DNA from: Eurosta solidaginis
Lineage: Eukaryota; Arthropoda; Insecta; Diptera; Tephritidae
Length of the DNA: 64,000 bases
Direction of reading: 5' to 3'
NCBI RefSeq assembly: GCF_040869045.1
Contig: NC_090319.1
Span: 60,174,779-60,238,778 of the forward strand
This document shows positions 11,701 through 21,321 of this stretch, one piece after another; within the stretch, counting starts at the first letter, position 1, and the number at the start of each line of letters is the position of its first letter. Made by a program: the position numbers and the translations under genes. A model generated the notes under the pieces. It was not told the DNA's origin. It did no database searches and worked only from the letters and a program-made list of their open reading frames with translations.

Positions 11701-14700
11701 ACAACTTACCTCGTTTGGTATTACAACTTATTTCAGTTGAAGTTGTATTGCTGTTGCCAACCTTAAAAATGATGATTTTACAGAATTTACAGATAATTGA
11801 ACAGCTGATCAATTTGTGGCGGAAAGTTAAGCATTTGCAAAAGTGATTTTATTATTAATAGGCAAAAGGGATATTGGCTTAGTTTTATTTTATAATTACG
11901 AAAATGTTGGTGACAAAATTGACATGTCGCCAATAGGGAAAAAATTCGCGTTATCACTCCAATCCCTTGGAACTACCAAGCACCAAGTAAGAAAACGTTT
12001 TAGGACAAATGATGAGCTTCTGATGAAGTTATTTCACAGATTTCTAACTTAGTTAACAAGTTGAAAAAGCGGACGAACTAGCTAAAAAGGGCACATCCCT
12101 TGAAGCTTGCTCCGTAGACGTCCCAATTAGACTGGGCGAGATTAAGCGAAGGCGAGAGGTGCACATGATCGACCAAGCGGGAAAGGCGTGGGTTCAAGGA
12201 GGGAATGTAAAGTGTCGAAGATTATGTGTAGGTGTTACAACCTTAGACTAACAAAGTTGCTTCTATAATTAAAAAGAGAGGACTGCAGACTCATGACGAG
12301 TATTCTGACTGGACACTGCCTTCTGGCGTCACATCCCTTTAAATTAGGCTTGGTCAGTCATAGCAGATGTAGGAAGTGTGGGTTGGAGGAGGAAACGATC
12401 GAGCACGTTCTGTGCTCATGCCCTGCACTTGCCAGGCTAAGACTCCAGCTATTAGGAGTGATACAGCTGTCAGATCTAGAAGCAGCAAGTGGCTTAAATC
12501 CTAGGAAGCTTCTAGTATTTGCCAAGAGGACGGAGTTATTTTATAACAAAGGTCCTGATTTTTGATATGGTTTTTCAGTTTGGTCGTTAAAACAAACTTC
12601 TGGTAACACTACGGACTCAACCAGTCTATGTGAGGTCCTCATGGACCGGCCAGTTCAACCTAACCTAACAAATTGAAGGACCATTTCCGCAAACTCATTC
12701 CAGGGACGGCTGTACGTCTATTTTAAAATTATGCGCTGCACTCCGATTCCTTGCTGACGGTAGCTATCAAAAATGCTATGCCACGTAATAGGGGCATAAG
12801 CCTTTACTATCGACAAGAATGGATATACAAAAAACGTTCAAAAACGCATTTTTTTTGCATGAAAAATATCTTGGATTGGTTAATTTGAAAGCTTAAAGCA
12901 TCTTTCAGTCTAATATTGCTTATATGATATAAAATTGAGAGGGCAGGAGCAAATTACTTAGGTAATAATAACCATCCTAAAGTTCATAATGCGGTAAGAA
13001 AATTTTCATACATAAACAGATTTGGCGCGCTTTTTTGCTCAACTTTCAACAATTTTTTAAAGAGTTGTGCATTAGTACAAACCTGGTTTTTGTGCATTTT
13101 GATTCTCAACTGATTGAAGTAGTTCCTGTTGTTGATACAGTGGTGGTGGAGGTGGTGGTGTTGAACGATGACTTAATTGTTGCTGTCTTAGTTGCTGTTG
13201 GTTCAAAATAAACTGTTGTTTATGCTGTAATTGTGTCGAAGGAATCTGATTTTCTAATTGTTGTAGCATTTGTGGAGGCAAATGTGGTGGTGGCGGTGGT
13301 GGTGTTATACGTCCACTCAATGATGGCTGTACTTGTTGTTGTGGAAGATTTGGATCATGATGTTTTATTTGCTGTTGCTGGAGTTTTTGTTGCTTCTCTT
13401 GCTGAAGCTGTTGTTGCTGTTGCTGCTGTTGTTGTAACTCCTGTTGTTTTTGCTGTCGCTGTTGCTCCTGTTGAAGATGTTGTTGTTTTTGCTGCCGCTG
13501 TTGCTCCTGTTGAAGTTGTTGTTGTTTTTGTTGCCGCTGCTGCTCCTGTTGTAGCTGTTGTTGTTTTTGTTTCTGCAGCTGCTGATGTATTTGTTGTTCG
13601 TGTTTCTGCTGTTGCTCCTGTTGTTGTTTTAGCTTCTGTTGTTGATGCTGCTGTTGTTCTTGTTTTTGTTGTTGCTCCTGCTGAATATGTTGCTGTTGTT
13701 GTTGTTGCTGTTGTTGTTGTGGTTGTTGTTGTTGTTGCGGTTGTTGTTGTTGTTGTTGTTGCGGTTGTTGCTGTTGTTGTTGTTGCGGTTGTTGTTGTTG
13801 TTGCGGTTGCTGCGCTTGTTGCAATGCCTGCTGATTAGCATTTTGTTGCACACCATGCGGCATTTGAATTGCTTCAACATTCATTTGTGGCTTTGGTATG
13901 GCATTCAAATTGAATTCCTTTGGTGCCGGTATAGTGTTTAATTGCAATGGCTCAGGTGCCGGTATCATATATAATGGTCCCAAAGTCAAGGTCATTGGCA
14001 TTTGCGGTGGCGGTGGAGGTGGTGGTGCAGCAGCAAAAAATGCAGCAGTCATATGATGTGGCGGAGGCACGGGTGGTGGTTGATGTGGATGATTATATAT
14101 ATACTGCGGTTGAGTTGGCTGCAAAAGAGTTGTTTGTGGTGGTGGCGGTGGTGGTTGATGTTGCATTGATGCTTGTTGTGGTTGTAATGAAGGATGTTGT
14201 TGATGCAATTGTGCATGATGTGTTGACGACATTGTATGCATAAGCTGTGGTGGCGGAGGTGGTAAACCCTGTTGTGGTTGAAGTTGATGATGTTGATGAG
14301 AATGATGTGGATGTTGGTGCTGATGATGCGGCGGATGCTGATGTGGATAATGATGTTGCTGATGTTGCATTTGCATCTGTGATGCCTGTGATGTTGGTAT
14401 GCCAGGTTGTGGTAGAACTTGCTGCTGCAATGGCACCATTGACGGTTGTTCTATACCGTTCGGATTTTCTGGAGGTTGCATATCCCTATCCCCAGATATA
14501 TTGGGGTCTATAGCATCAGTTTCACCAGTATCAGCAGCAGTTTGTTCCGTTGGTGTAGCAGCAGAATTAGCTTCGGTACTAAAAAATAAATAAAAACTGT
14601 ATTATACGTGTAGACATTGAATGTGCACTTGCAAATTCTATAACGATAGTGATTAGGGATTCAAGGGGTTGATAAGCGCAAAATCCAAGCTTTATAGCTT

Positions 14701-17700
14701 CAAAGCTTCCGCAACCCAATTGTCAACCTCACCTACGCGAGGGCAATCCTATTAGCATATCTTGACAAATAACGGACAAGAGCAGAGCAAATGCTGTGCA
14801 TTACAATATTATATAAATCATTGTCCGATGACCCTTCGTAAGTTTCTCCATCTAGTAAGTTAACTTAATAAAACTTCTAGGTCACCGAGATGGTTCAACA
14901 TACATAATTTAACAATATGAATTTGTAAGCCTTTTTGAACTTGTGTGGAGAACAGTGAATGAAAATTTTTACTTGAAAGGAGATATTGCAGGAGCACCCC
15001 ATTCTTGATTTCCGTATGCTGTTCCAGAGTTTTTATAACATCTACAATGTTGTCAACGAAAAATGAAATTAATGAATAGCAAACGAAAACTCGTGACACA
15101 CTTTGGGAATAAAAGGTATAACTTATACTACTATCTACATGAGTTTTGCACAAGCAGTCGATCTTATATGTCTGAAACTACTTAGATTTTAATTTCAAAC
15201 CTCGTGTTGCTAATGTCAGACTATCATATTGAGATTATACGAAATTATACTTACGCAGGTGTAATTTGTGGCGGCTTTTTTGGTTCATGCTTTTCTAATA
15301 TTTTTTTGAAATTTTCCAAAAACGAACCGTCGTTACAAAAGGTATTAACCACTTTTGGTGGTGGCTGTTCTGAAACAGGCACTTGCGGCTGTACTCGTTT
15401 AATACCAAAAGAAATTTTACCAGTCTTTCCTGTAAAACTATTTAATGATTTTGTTGTTGAAGTTTCGGGAGTCTCATCTTTCTTGGCTTTCAGCGTGACT
15501 TCGCTAAAATTAAAAAAACCAAACACAAATCGATTAGTAATGCGTTAAATGAAATTCATTTGAGTTATCCTTGTATATTTGGGTATCTCGTTATGTGGTT
15601 ATAGTTTAACTCCCTAAAAAAAAATGAACACAATATAGAGAAATAATTTTTTAGTAGATAAGTTGATGAATGAATACTCCAATCGTTTATATACATCATA
15701 TATATATACATAAGACGCAATTTATCTTTAGGACCAGTGATTATTACTATATTAGCAATATAAGAAAAATGCAAGGTATAAGTAACAAGTTTTAGGAAAA
15801 CACACACCACCGGGCCAAGTCGGGTTGCAGTTTGACCAATTCAAGGGGTTGTTTGACCACAATATATAGATTTACTAGCTAACCCGGCAGAGGTTGTTCT
15901 GCCCTAAATTTGGCCTATATGCATACATTTTAATAAGCTTTTTCCGTCTAACTCTACCCTCCCCCCCTCCGTCTTTTTCGCTTCATCTATCTCCATCTTC
16001 GTCTCTTTCTATCTCGTTCTCAGTCTCCTCCTCTCTATTATGTATGTATTTTGTTCTAGTTCCAGTCCCAGTCCCACTCCGATTCTCAGTCCCAGTCCCA
16101 CTCCGAGTATCACTCCCAGTCCGTTTCCGGTCTACTTCCCGGAAAAAAGGGTCGTAAATACTAATATAGGCAAATTTATATATCAAATTGCAGGCAAATC
16201 GCATAGGACGTATGTAAATGGTATGTGGGTATTATTAATGCATGTCCTTATTTCGGCTTCACACGCATATTTATCAGTTTTGCCAGGTTGATGCGACTAA
16301 ATCGAATATCACAATGAAAATTACTTTAGAGCTCTCAGCAACGGCTTTCATTTGATATCAATATTACCCACACATTCTAGGGGTACCCGCGTCCATTTTT
16401 CGGCCTATATCTCTAGACCCTGTACGTCGACTGCAACCAAAGCTATGTAATAACCACCGCGTTAGGTATACGCACCTTGTGTGAAAGCTTGAACAAAATC
16501 GACTGACGCATCTCTTCAAACACCGGCGACCAACTAACACATATTTTAGCCTTTCTTTATATATATATAGATTTTTATTTTTCACACTTCACTATAATTT
16601 AAAAAAAAATTCTTTGTACCTCTAAGCCGCGGTCCCCCTCGAAACCCCGCGCCTGGAGTTAATCCCCCATTCCCCTCCCCCCGTCTCGACGGACCTGGTG
16701 ATGTGCTATACTTGATATCATTCGCTTTAATATTTTTTATTGATAAGCACGTTGTTTAATTAAACACGAACCAATTACACGGAAGTACCACCTGAAAATA
16801 TGAGTACCGGTGCGTATACGTAACATTTTATTAATACATATAAAAATTTAAAAAATTGCAATAAAATAATATTGCGACTATAAACTGAGATATAACCTAT
16901 CCTATATTTCAAGTTAGATCAAACTAAACACGGGGTGCACAACAAATTCAAAATCGGTTCAGTAGTTTAGGAGTCCATAGCGGACAAACATTTTGACACG
17001 TGATTTTTATATATAAAGATAAGTACTCAACTTCTGCAACTCAATTGTCAACCTCACGTACAAAAGGTGAATAAGACTTTTATAGCTATACGAGAGTGTG
17101 TCTGCTACATAATCTTTTCCAGCTGTATACTACACCTTAAAGTTATATTTTTCCATATCTAATCTAACGCTAGTTAATTTTGGATTAATGGATTCTTTTA
17201 AATTATGTAGTTTCGACAAGATTACAAATATAAATGAATACGTTCACACATTTGTTGTTGTGGTTGTTGTTGTTGTTATTGTAGTAGTGCTTCGATCCAT
17301 CCAATAGTTGCGACGCATCACAAATTGTCATCAACGGGAGTTCCTCTAAAGGGAGTTCAAGGAAATTTCCTGTTTCAAAAGGGATGGACCATAATGAGAG
17401 GGGTGTTAGAGGCGTTGGTTCCACAAGACAGTTAAAGAGATGGTTGATGTCATGTGGGGACACATTGTAAGCAGGGCATATGTTTTGTATGTCGGGGTTG
17501 ATCTGGATAGTTTGCGGTATGGTTCTTTGAGTACAGGATTCACCAGGCAATTCCTGGCATAGAGGTCCGCGCCTGTTTGTGGATTCACATATTTAACAGG
17601 CCAGTCTCTAATGACCCGGAGTTCCTCACAAAGGGAGGGCGTGCGGGTGTTATAACCCAGAACGTTCTACGTGGTCGTAAAAAATTGTCCTTCTAGTGTC

Positions 17701-19810
17701 TCGACGGCGCTTGTTTACAAAACATAAAAGATATGTATCCAGCAAAGGACTATCAACATCAACATGCTGGGAACACTGGAGGATTAGAAACCGTCCTTTC
17801 CAACCTCCCTTAAAAGAGTTGCTCCCAGACTCCCAGACTCGTCCGTTTGTCATGCTAGTAAATATGCTGATCGGAATCACATGGCATTCCAACAGCATAT
17901 TCAATAGAACTAAGTGATTTTAATAATGAATTGTTTTTAGTAGTTTAAGTTTTAGGCCTACAGCCGTAATAATAAATAAATTAAATTAAATTAAATCAAC
18001 ATCAATAACAGTCTGCAGAACTTACACAATTGAGTGTAGATGGAGATGCTGACCGGCGAGTCATAAAAAGTTTGAAAGTCATGCACCCTACCTTTTAGCG
18101 GTACTGCTGGGTCATTGGGGCTATGGATATTGTAGTTGAGCTAGCGCTCCGAAGATTCTGACTGCAATGTTTGTATTTGGTGATGGAGTATCTCCTGAAT
18201 GAATTACTTGGCAAAATCGTTAGGAGCAAAGAAATTGTTTACTCTCTTTAGGGAGGCATCGAGTACGGAGAAAATGGTGTTTTGGCACGAGATACATTGG
18301 ATCGACCCCGAAGGTTTCAGATATATAATTTACCGACAGATGTATGCTTTAAGTACGAGGTTTGGTTTTACTTCAGAAGGGTTTTAAGGGCAGGGGAGGA
18401 GAAATGCAACTACATAATGTTTTTTAGAGATAAAAGAATTAAGGCGGAAGATGCTGTAACACTTCACGTCGTTTTCTGCACCCAAGATCCCTTAATGAAA
18501 TTTTGGAAAGTTGACTAATGAACTATGAACCACTGTTGTTGTTGTTGTTGTATCGATAAGGTTGCTCCCCGAAGGCTTTGGGGAGTGTTATCGATGTGAT
18601 GGTCCTTTGCCGGATACAGATCCGGTACGCTCCGGTACCACAGCACCATTAAGGTGCTAGCCCGACCATCTCGGGAACGATTTATGTGGCCACATTAAAC
18701 CTTCAGGCCATCCCCTCCCTCCCCACCCCCAAGTTCCATGAGGAGCTTGAGGTCGCCAGAGCCTCATCTGTTAGTGAAACAGGATACGCCGCGGATAGGT
18801 GAGGTTGACAATTGGGTTTGGAGAAGCTATACATTGCGCTGGCAACCTGAAGGGTTGCGCTACACACCCCTTGAATCTGGTATTTTAGTCGCCTCTTACG
18901 ACAGGCATACCTACCGCGGGTATATTCTGACCCCCTTACCCGCTGGGGGCAACTATGAACCACTGATCCGTGACTGTGTTGAAGAAAAGAGGGCTATTGT
19001 TGTTTTATTAACAGTGATTTTCCCCTATCCAATAAGCACGCAATCTAGCGTGAGTTTAAGGAAACTAGCAGTTCCAACACTGTTGCTTCTGTTAGGGGTA
19101 TTAGCTTCAAATTATCTACAGTTGGATATATGGTTGGTGCCATGTGGAAGACACCGCGAAAGCAAGGGCTGTCATTTTTTAATAATCCCATTTAACCCCT
19201 AGATAAGAGGGCTTAGCTGACCTATAGGACGCAGTGCGTTAGCTCCAATAATTCTATTTCATTTCTCTATCCTCCAATTTTTGTATAAACTAAACGAGTT
19301 CTGAGACTGGGTTTTGGCCAAACATCGAGATAACCATATCTTTGACTTAGCCGTAAATAAATTCTATTATAATTTCGGGGCTCAAGCCATGGTAAGCAAA
19401 CCCGCGTATACATCGAGTATTTAGAATATTAATATATTTTCTAAAACTTCAAGTTCATATCAAAATACATAAATAATTACATGCTTCTACATATTATACC
19501 TCTTTTCGGTGGTGGAAGCTTGTGTCTCTTTTGGCGTGTCTACAGTTTCAGATGATGGCGCGTTTGAAGCAGCACTAGTTTTAATATCGATACTTGACTC
19601 CTTACTTTTGTCATCCGTATTTGCACCAATGTCACTGGCAACGCTATCGGCTTTCATTTTTGCAGCTAAAGTTTGTGCTGCTGCTACTGCTTTGGCCAAT
19701 TGCGCCGTCCTTTGTTTTTCCAAAATTTCTTGGCGTTTTTTAGCAATTATCTCTTCCTGCTTTGACATCTGTGCAAAGCGATCGATGCGTAGATTCGGCC
19801 GCTGAGCCAT
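2094..19810 (-). CDS. SUGP1: SUGP1/SF4-like SURP and G-patch splicing factor, 5' part (5 exons, 3' end off the window)
   Basis: SUGP1 is a nuclear spliceosome factor; in mammals it works with SF3B1 at branch-site selection and activates DHX15 through its G-patch. Exons (minus strand) are 19500-19810, 15255-15503, 13083-14578, 9599-9734 and 2094-2722, giving ~940 codons with matching phases (2, 2, 1, 2, 1). Diagnostic parts, in order: an N-terminal Glu/Lys-rich helix (QEEIIAKKRQEI); a CNDGSFLENF motif like the FANDGSFLQQF of human SUGP1; a Pro/His/Gln-rich insert (~residues 195-600); a SURP domain (~700-752); and a basic KSRWG motif (~918). The G-patch should follow beyond base 1. The start ATG at 19810 sits in a good context (CGAACAATGG). 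Introns 1, 3 and 4 are swollen by transposons. The Drosophila counterpart is probably CG31550 (from memory). Confidence 0.88.
2723..3503. other. SUGP1 intron 4, part next to exon 5; no gene seen
   Basis: AT-rich intron sequence. A 62-codon minus-strand frame (2856-3044) does not resemble SURP or any other family I know and is not joined by phase to the exons. Confidence 0.5.
3607..6947 (+). mobile_element. Unclassified long-inverted-repeat DNA transposon, copy 1 (almost intact)
   Basis: Inverted arms at about 3607-4033 and 6440-6947 match nearly base for base over ~400 bases; the left arm lacks ~70 bases present in the right. Ends are CACTGG...CCAGTG. The left flank is TTA; the right flank is CCT, so no target duplication is clear here. 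A TATAAATA box at 4422-4429 lies 105 bases before the transposase-like start codon. An AATAAA signal near 6300 follows the stop. The element sits inside intron 4 of the SUGP1 gene, opposite to its direction. A shorter family member is at 25731-28006. Confidence 0.75.
4534..6263 (+). pseudogene. Zinc-finger putative transposase of the long-inverted-repeat family (one internal stop, one intron)
   Basis: The frame opens at ATG 4534 and is in one frame to 5932 except for a single TGA at 5452-5454. A 77-base intron (5933-6009, GT...TTTCTTTCCAG) then joins a C-terminal exon ending at 6263. The product is ~550 residues. Visible parts: two Cys/His modules (C18-C21 with C62-C65; C91/H92-C96-C99); then WRLFIDS (D245), a strand-rich stretch, WKICSDL (D299), CFLCKWDSRA, LPPLHIKLGLIK, and C-terminal DEHGEMFHQ. 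I know this conserved protein from many insect and cnidarian genomes as an uncharacterised repeat protein. Reading D245, D299 and the acidic DEHGE as a DDE-type RNase-H fold is my inference. The one stop replaces a residue that is Leu in relatives as I recall them. Confidence 0.7.
7391..8062. other. SUGP1 intron 4; unrecognised repeat-like DNA and a SINE scrap
   Basis: At 7416-7720 a GC-richer block has open frames on both strands but no family I recognise. At 7722-7775 a short stretch matches the 3' part of the tRNA-derived SINE seen at 61615-61670. The rest is AT-rich. Confidence 0.35.
8063..8212. repeat. Compact palindrome / foldback (~40-45-bp arms)
   Basis: The arm 8064-8110 (contains GAATTTTGGGATTCAAAACT) is the inverted, nearly perfect copy of 8166-8212, leaving a loop of ~55 bases. 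The transcript would form a long hairpin on either strand. It could be a tiny MITE or a hairpin-RNA source. It lies in SUGP1 intron 4. Confidence 0.65.
8430..9260. repeat. Degenerate tandem array, ~150-bp unit, about five copies
   Basis: The motif GCCACCTAGCGGA recurs near 8579, 8739, 8889 (variant), 9042 (poor) and 9172. Each is preceded by AAAATCGATCGCAAGATTC-like sequence and followed by TGCATTGT(T/C)ACCGGG and a CAAGTTTCAAGTCTCTAG-like block. Spacing is 130-160 bases. No coding potential is consistent across units. Confidence 0.65.
9599..9734 (-). CDS. SUGP1: SUGP1 exon 4 (first part of SURP domain)
   Basis: A 136-base exon between acceptor TTTTTTCAG (before 9734) and donor TG|GTAAAT (after 9599). 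Its phases (needs 2 bases, leaves 2) are exactly those required between exons 3 and 5. It encodes VEHLIDLVAENGDDYE and AYKNDLHSAM, the first helix region of a SURP module; the junction codon is Trp, followed by FLFEKN in the next exon. No other stretch in the flanking introns fits. Confidence 0.86.
10174..11092 (+). mobile_element. Solo LTR (Gypsy-like) carrying an inserted MITE
   Basis: The unit starts TGTGGCGAATGTTAG and ends GCTACA (TG...CA). It is flanked by the 4-bp duplication GTAT (10170-10173 and 11093-11096). It matches the LTR at 62798-63336, including TTTAAACACGCTATT and TGAAGTACTA blocks near the 3' end. Minus the 414-bp insertion it is ~505 bases. No internal region or second LTR is adjacent, so recombination has removed the body. 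Confidence 0.8.
10344..10757. mobile_element. MITE nested in the solo LTR (GTGACCCGGTCT termini)
   Basis: Terminal inverted repeats GTGACCCGGTCTATGAAAAG...GGGTCAC, with identity over ~30 bases that includes GGTGGCTTAT. The element is 414 bases and its 60-codon frame is not a recognisable protein. Likely ATAT flanks on both sides. It must be younger than the LTR it interrupts. Confidence 0.75.
11330..11460. repeat. TATCGAT-rich degenerate minisatellite
   Basis: A loose repeat of about 30-35 bases in which AACTATATCGATAGTAATCG-like units recur four or five times. The motif overlaps the insect DRE site (TATCGATA), but the context (intron 3 of SUGP1, next to repeats) does not indicate a promoter. 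Confidence 0.5.
12061..12670 (+). mobile_element. 3' end of a non-LTR retrotransposon with RNase H and zinc-finger tail
   Basis: Broken frames read KADELAKKGTS (end of a LINE RNase H domain). These are followed by a Cys-His finger, CRKCGLEEETIEHVLCSCPA, typical of LINE C termini, within the frame 12293-12565. The unit closes with a noncoding tail ending near CCTAACCTAACA. It is 5'-truncated and frameshifted. Flanking ATGCCCCTATTACG motifs (11637 and, inverted, 12784) may mark an older inverted-repeat element around it. Confidence 0.7.
12671..13082. other. SUGP1 intron 3 end; no gene seen
   Basis: AT-rich sequence leading to the exon 3 donor. It contains the inverted CGTAATAGGGGCAT motif at about 12784-12797 that pairs with 11637. 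Confidence 0.5.
13083..14578 (-). CDS. SUGP1: SUGP1 exon 3 (Pro-, His- and polyGln-rich low-complexity insert)
   Basis: The acceptor TTTATTTTTTAG precedes base 14578; the donor CCAG|GTTTGT follows 13083. The exon is 1496 bases, entering in phase 2 and leaving in phase 1. It encodes runs of Pro, His-Gln repeats, and then a Gln-rich tract of ~160 residues from mixed CAA/CAG codons (13350-13830). The complementary strand has long frames over the same stretch, but these are shadows of the trinucleotide repeat. The size of this insert relative to mammalian SUGP1 is notable; tract length is probably polymorphic. Confidence 0.85.
14579..15254. other. SUGP1 intron 2 (676 bases)
   Basis: Bounded by the donor GTAAGT after exon 2 and the acceptor before exon 3. 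The minus-strand frame at 14860-15153 resembles no family I know. Confidence 0.7.
15255..15503 (-). CDS. SUGP1: SUGP1 exon 2 (CNDGSFLENF motif)
   Basis: The acceptor TTTTAATTTTAG precedes base 15503 and the donor GC|GTAAGT follows base 15255. The exon is 249 bases, entering and leaving in phase 2. It encodes EVTLKAKKDE near its start and CNDGSFLENFKKILEK near its end, which is the most recognisable SUGP1 signature outside the SURP and G-patch domains. Confidence 0.88.
15858..17022 (+). mobile_element. RTE-like noncoding retroelement 3' portion
   Basis: Starts near TTTACTAGCTAACCCGGCAG, a block I associate with the region 5' of RTE-type 3' tails. It ends with AAAATCGGTTCAGTAGTTTAGG, then CGGACAAACATTTTGACACG and a TATATATAAAGAT-type tail. 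A C/T-rich minisatellite with CCCAGTCCCACTCC units sits inside (16058-16130). No reverse transcriptase remains. Assignment is from pattern memory. Confidence 0.4.
17235..17600 (-). mobile_element. Jockey-type LINE, 3' terminal fragment
   Basis: The minus-strand frame contains CPAYNVSPHDINHLFNC and PLTPLSLWS, matching the C terminus of the LINE at 44290-47729 (CPACNVSPHDTNHLFNC). The tail is a run of CAA/AAC units at 17235-17285. It is a 5'-truncated insertion in SUGP1 intron 1. Confidence 0.75.
17601..18535. other. SUGP1 intron 1; no feature recognised
   Basis: Some short frames on both strands, none resembling a known protein; the GC-richer piece at 17600-17900 may be another old retroelement. 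The left copy of the SINE target duplication is at 18521-18535. Confidence 0.4.
18536..18950 (-). mobile_element. 415-bp SINE-like element with (ACA)n tail
   Basis: Flanked by a perfect 15-bp duplication, AACTATGAACCACTG (18521-18535 and 18951-18965). Read on the minus strand it starts GCCCCCAGCGGGTAAGGGGG and ends in CAACAACAACAAC. No frame is conserved among copies. Related copies are at 50646-50960, 51439-51847, 57545-57720 and 58748-58890. I could not find convincing tRNA A and B boxes, so the origin of the head is unknown. Confidence 0.8.
18966..19499. other. SUGP1 intron 1, end next to exon 1
   Basis: No feature beyond a short GC-richer stretch at 18990-19200 continuing old repeat-like sequence. 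The exon 1 donor is at 19499/19498. Confidence 0.4.
19500..19810 (-). CDS. SUGP1: SUGP1 exon 1 (start codon, N-terminal helix)
   Basis: Encodes residues 1-103 plus two bases of codon 104. It starts MAQRPNLRIDRF and is rich in Ala, Lys, Glu and Gln (coiled-coil like), then acidic/Ser/Thr. The donor is AG|GTATAA at 19500/19499, phase 2. The two bases join the first base of the next exon to make Ser. Confidence 0.85.
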
Positions 19811-20977
19811 TGTTCGCTTTTTCTTTGGGGTTAGGTATGATTTCTACTTCTCGTATAAACACCCGAATTTTATAAATTTATGCAATATTTAATTTTGATT
19901 GAAATTTTATTTTTCTGGAATATGTTTAAAGTACTCTTCCATAAGGTTTACATGTATTTAACATAAGAAATTCCATATAAGGAGCACATTGGACTACGTG
20001 TACATATATGTATGTAGATACATTGACTTATATAAATTTTCCAACATGAATTAACTTGCAAACGCAATGTTTTCTTCTTTCTTCATTTCTTTTTATTGTT
20101 TTTCAGAACTGATGAGCACAATTTATATTTTCGACACTTGGTATTTTTTCCAAAATTTTTACAAATTAGAGAAAAATGCACTTTTCCATGGCAGGCGAGA
20201 TAGAGAAGAATTGCATAGAATAGAAAACAAAATGACAATTCCTGCCCTTTCAATAGTGCCTACTCAACAGTTTTGAGGGACAATTTCGATAGTTTTTCGT
20301 GCTATCGGTGGCTGCCAAATTGTGCCCCATTAGCAGTGAGGATGTGAAAAATTTGCTACTAGCAATCTAGTTTCTTGGGATGGACAAAATTAAATGCATA
20401 GATTAACTATTGTTGATTTTTCGTAGATTAATGCATGTTTAATCGCCGTTTTAACAAATGGTTTTTAATTTATCTATTTATTAGTGGAAATGAGATGAGC
20501 TGTAAACGCGATTCGAATGATGGCCTCGTCAGAACAGATTTTCTCGTACTCACGAGTTTTGTTGCAGAAGCGATCATCTCCACAATCGCGGTAGATGCTG
20601 CGCTTGTAAATACAAACAGCACTTCATTTTTAACCCGTGAAACTTTTTTCGATTTGCCTATCCGCATATAAAATTTTGGGATGCACCATTATAAACATTT
20701 ATTTGATCTCTGCTATACATTTGTTAGAGTTTTTTGTTGTGAAAAATGTTGGAGAAGTACCAACGAGTGGAAAAAATAGTTTCACTTACAAGGTCTGAAA
20801 GCACTGATGGCTTAAACAAATGTCAAATTCTTCTTATGATTAACATCTGGCAAAAGTTAAAAATCGCCACCTTATGTATGTCAGATAGCGCTATTGTTGC
20901 CCGATTTGGAGTTCCCCATAAGGCTGAATCAAGAATCTAGAAATTTTGAAATCCACCAATATTGATCGTGGTCCAGT
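19811..20977. promoter_or_regulatory. 5' flank of the SUGP1 gene
   Basis: The sequence immediately upstream of the SUGP1 ATG (19811-19870 read on the minus strand) should hold its 5' UTR and promoter. No TATA or initiator could be placed with confidence. Short frames at 20435-20671 and 20746-20940 are of unknown nature and may be transposon relics. Confidence 0.35.
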
Positions 20978-21321
20978 CAAATAGGATAAATACAATAAGA
21001 GCCGTCACTCGTTATTTTTTTGGCATTTACTCGATGTATACTGAGAGGTATTCGCCACTTTTTTTTTGGGCGAGATGTTTATAAATGTCTTCTATACATT
21101 TTCGCGGGGTATTTCTGTTTATATTTCGACTGTATTTAATTAGGTTATTTAATTCTCTTTCCAAAAATCACAGTTGCACAAGGGGCCTACACGACGGGGA
21201 TAAAAGCGAGACAATTAAAAATGTCCCTCTCAGAAAACATTCGGCATCAATTTTTTCAATTTCCAGCGAGATACTTGCCACAAAATAACGAGTGACGGCT
21301 CTTATTGTATTTATCCTCTTT
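20978..21321. mobile_element. 344-bp hAT-type MITE
   Basis: Inverted ends CAAATAGGATAAATACAATA / CAAAGAGGATAAATAC, continuing through AAGAGCCGTCACTCGTTATT, flanked by the 8-bp duplication GGTCCAGT (20970-20977 and 21322-21329). It has no coding frame. The 8-bp duplication points to hAT machinery. Confidence 0.8.

Noticed and set aside
13233..14513. Long plus-strand frames rich in Val and Leu over SUGP1 exon 3
   Set aside because: They are the complement of CAA/CAG and CAC/CCA codons on the minus strand; the minus frame joins neighbouring exons in phase and encodes a coherent protein.
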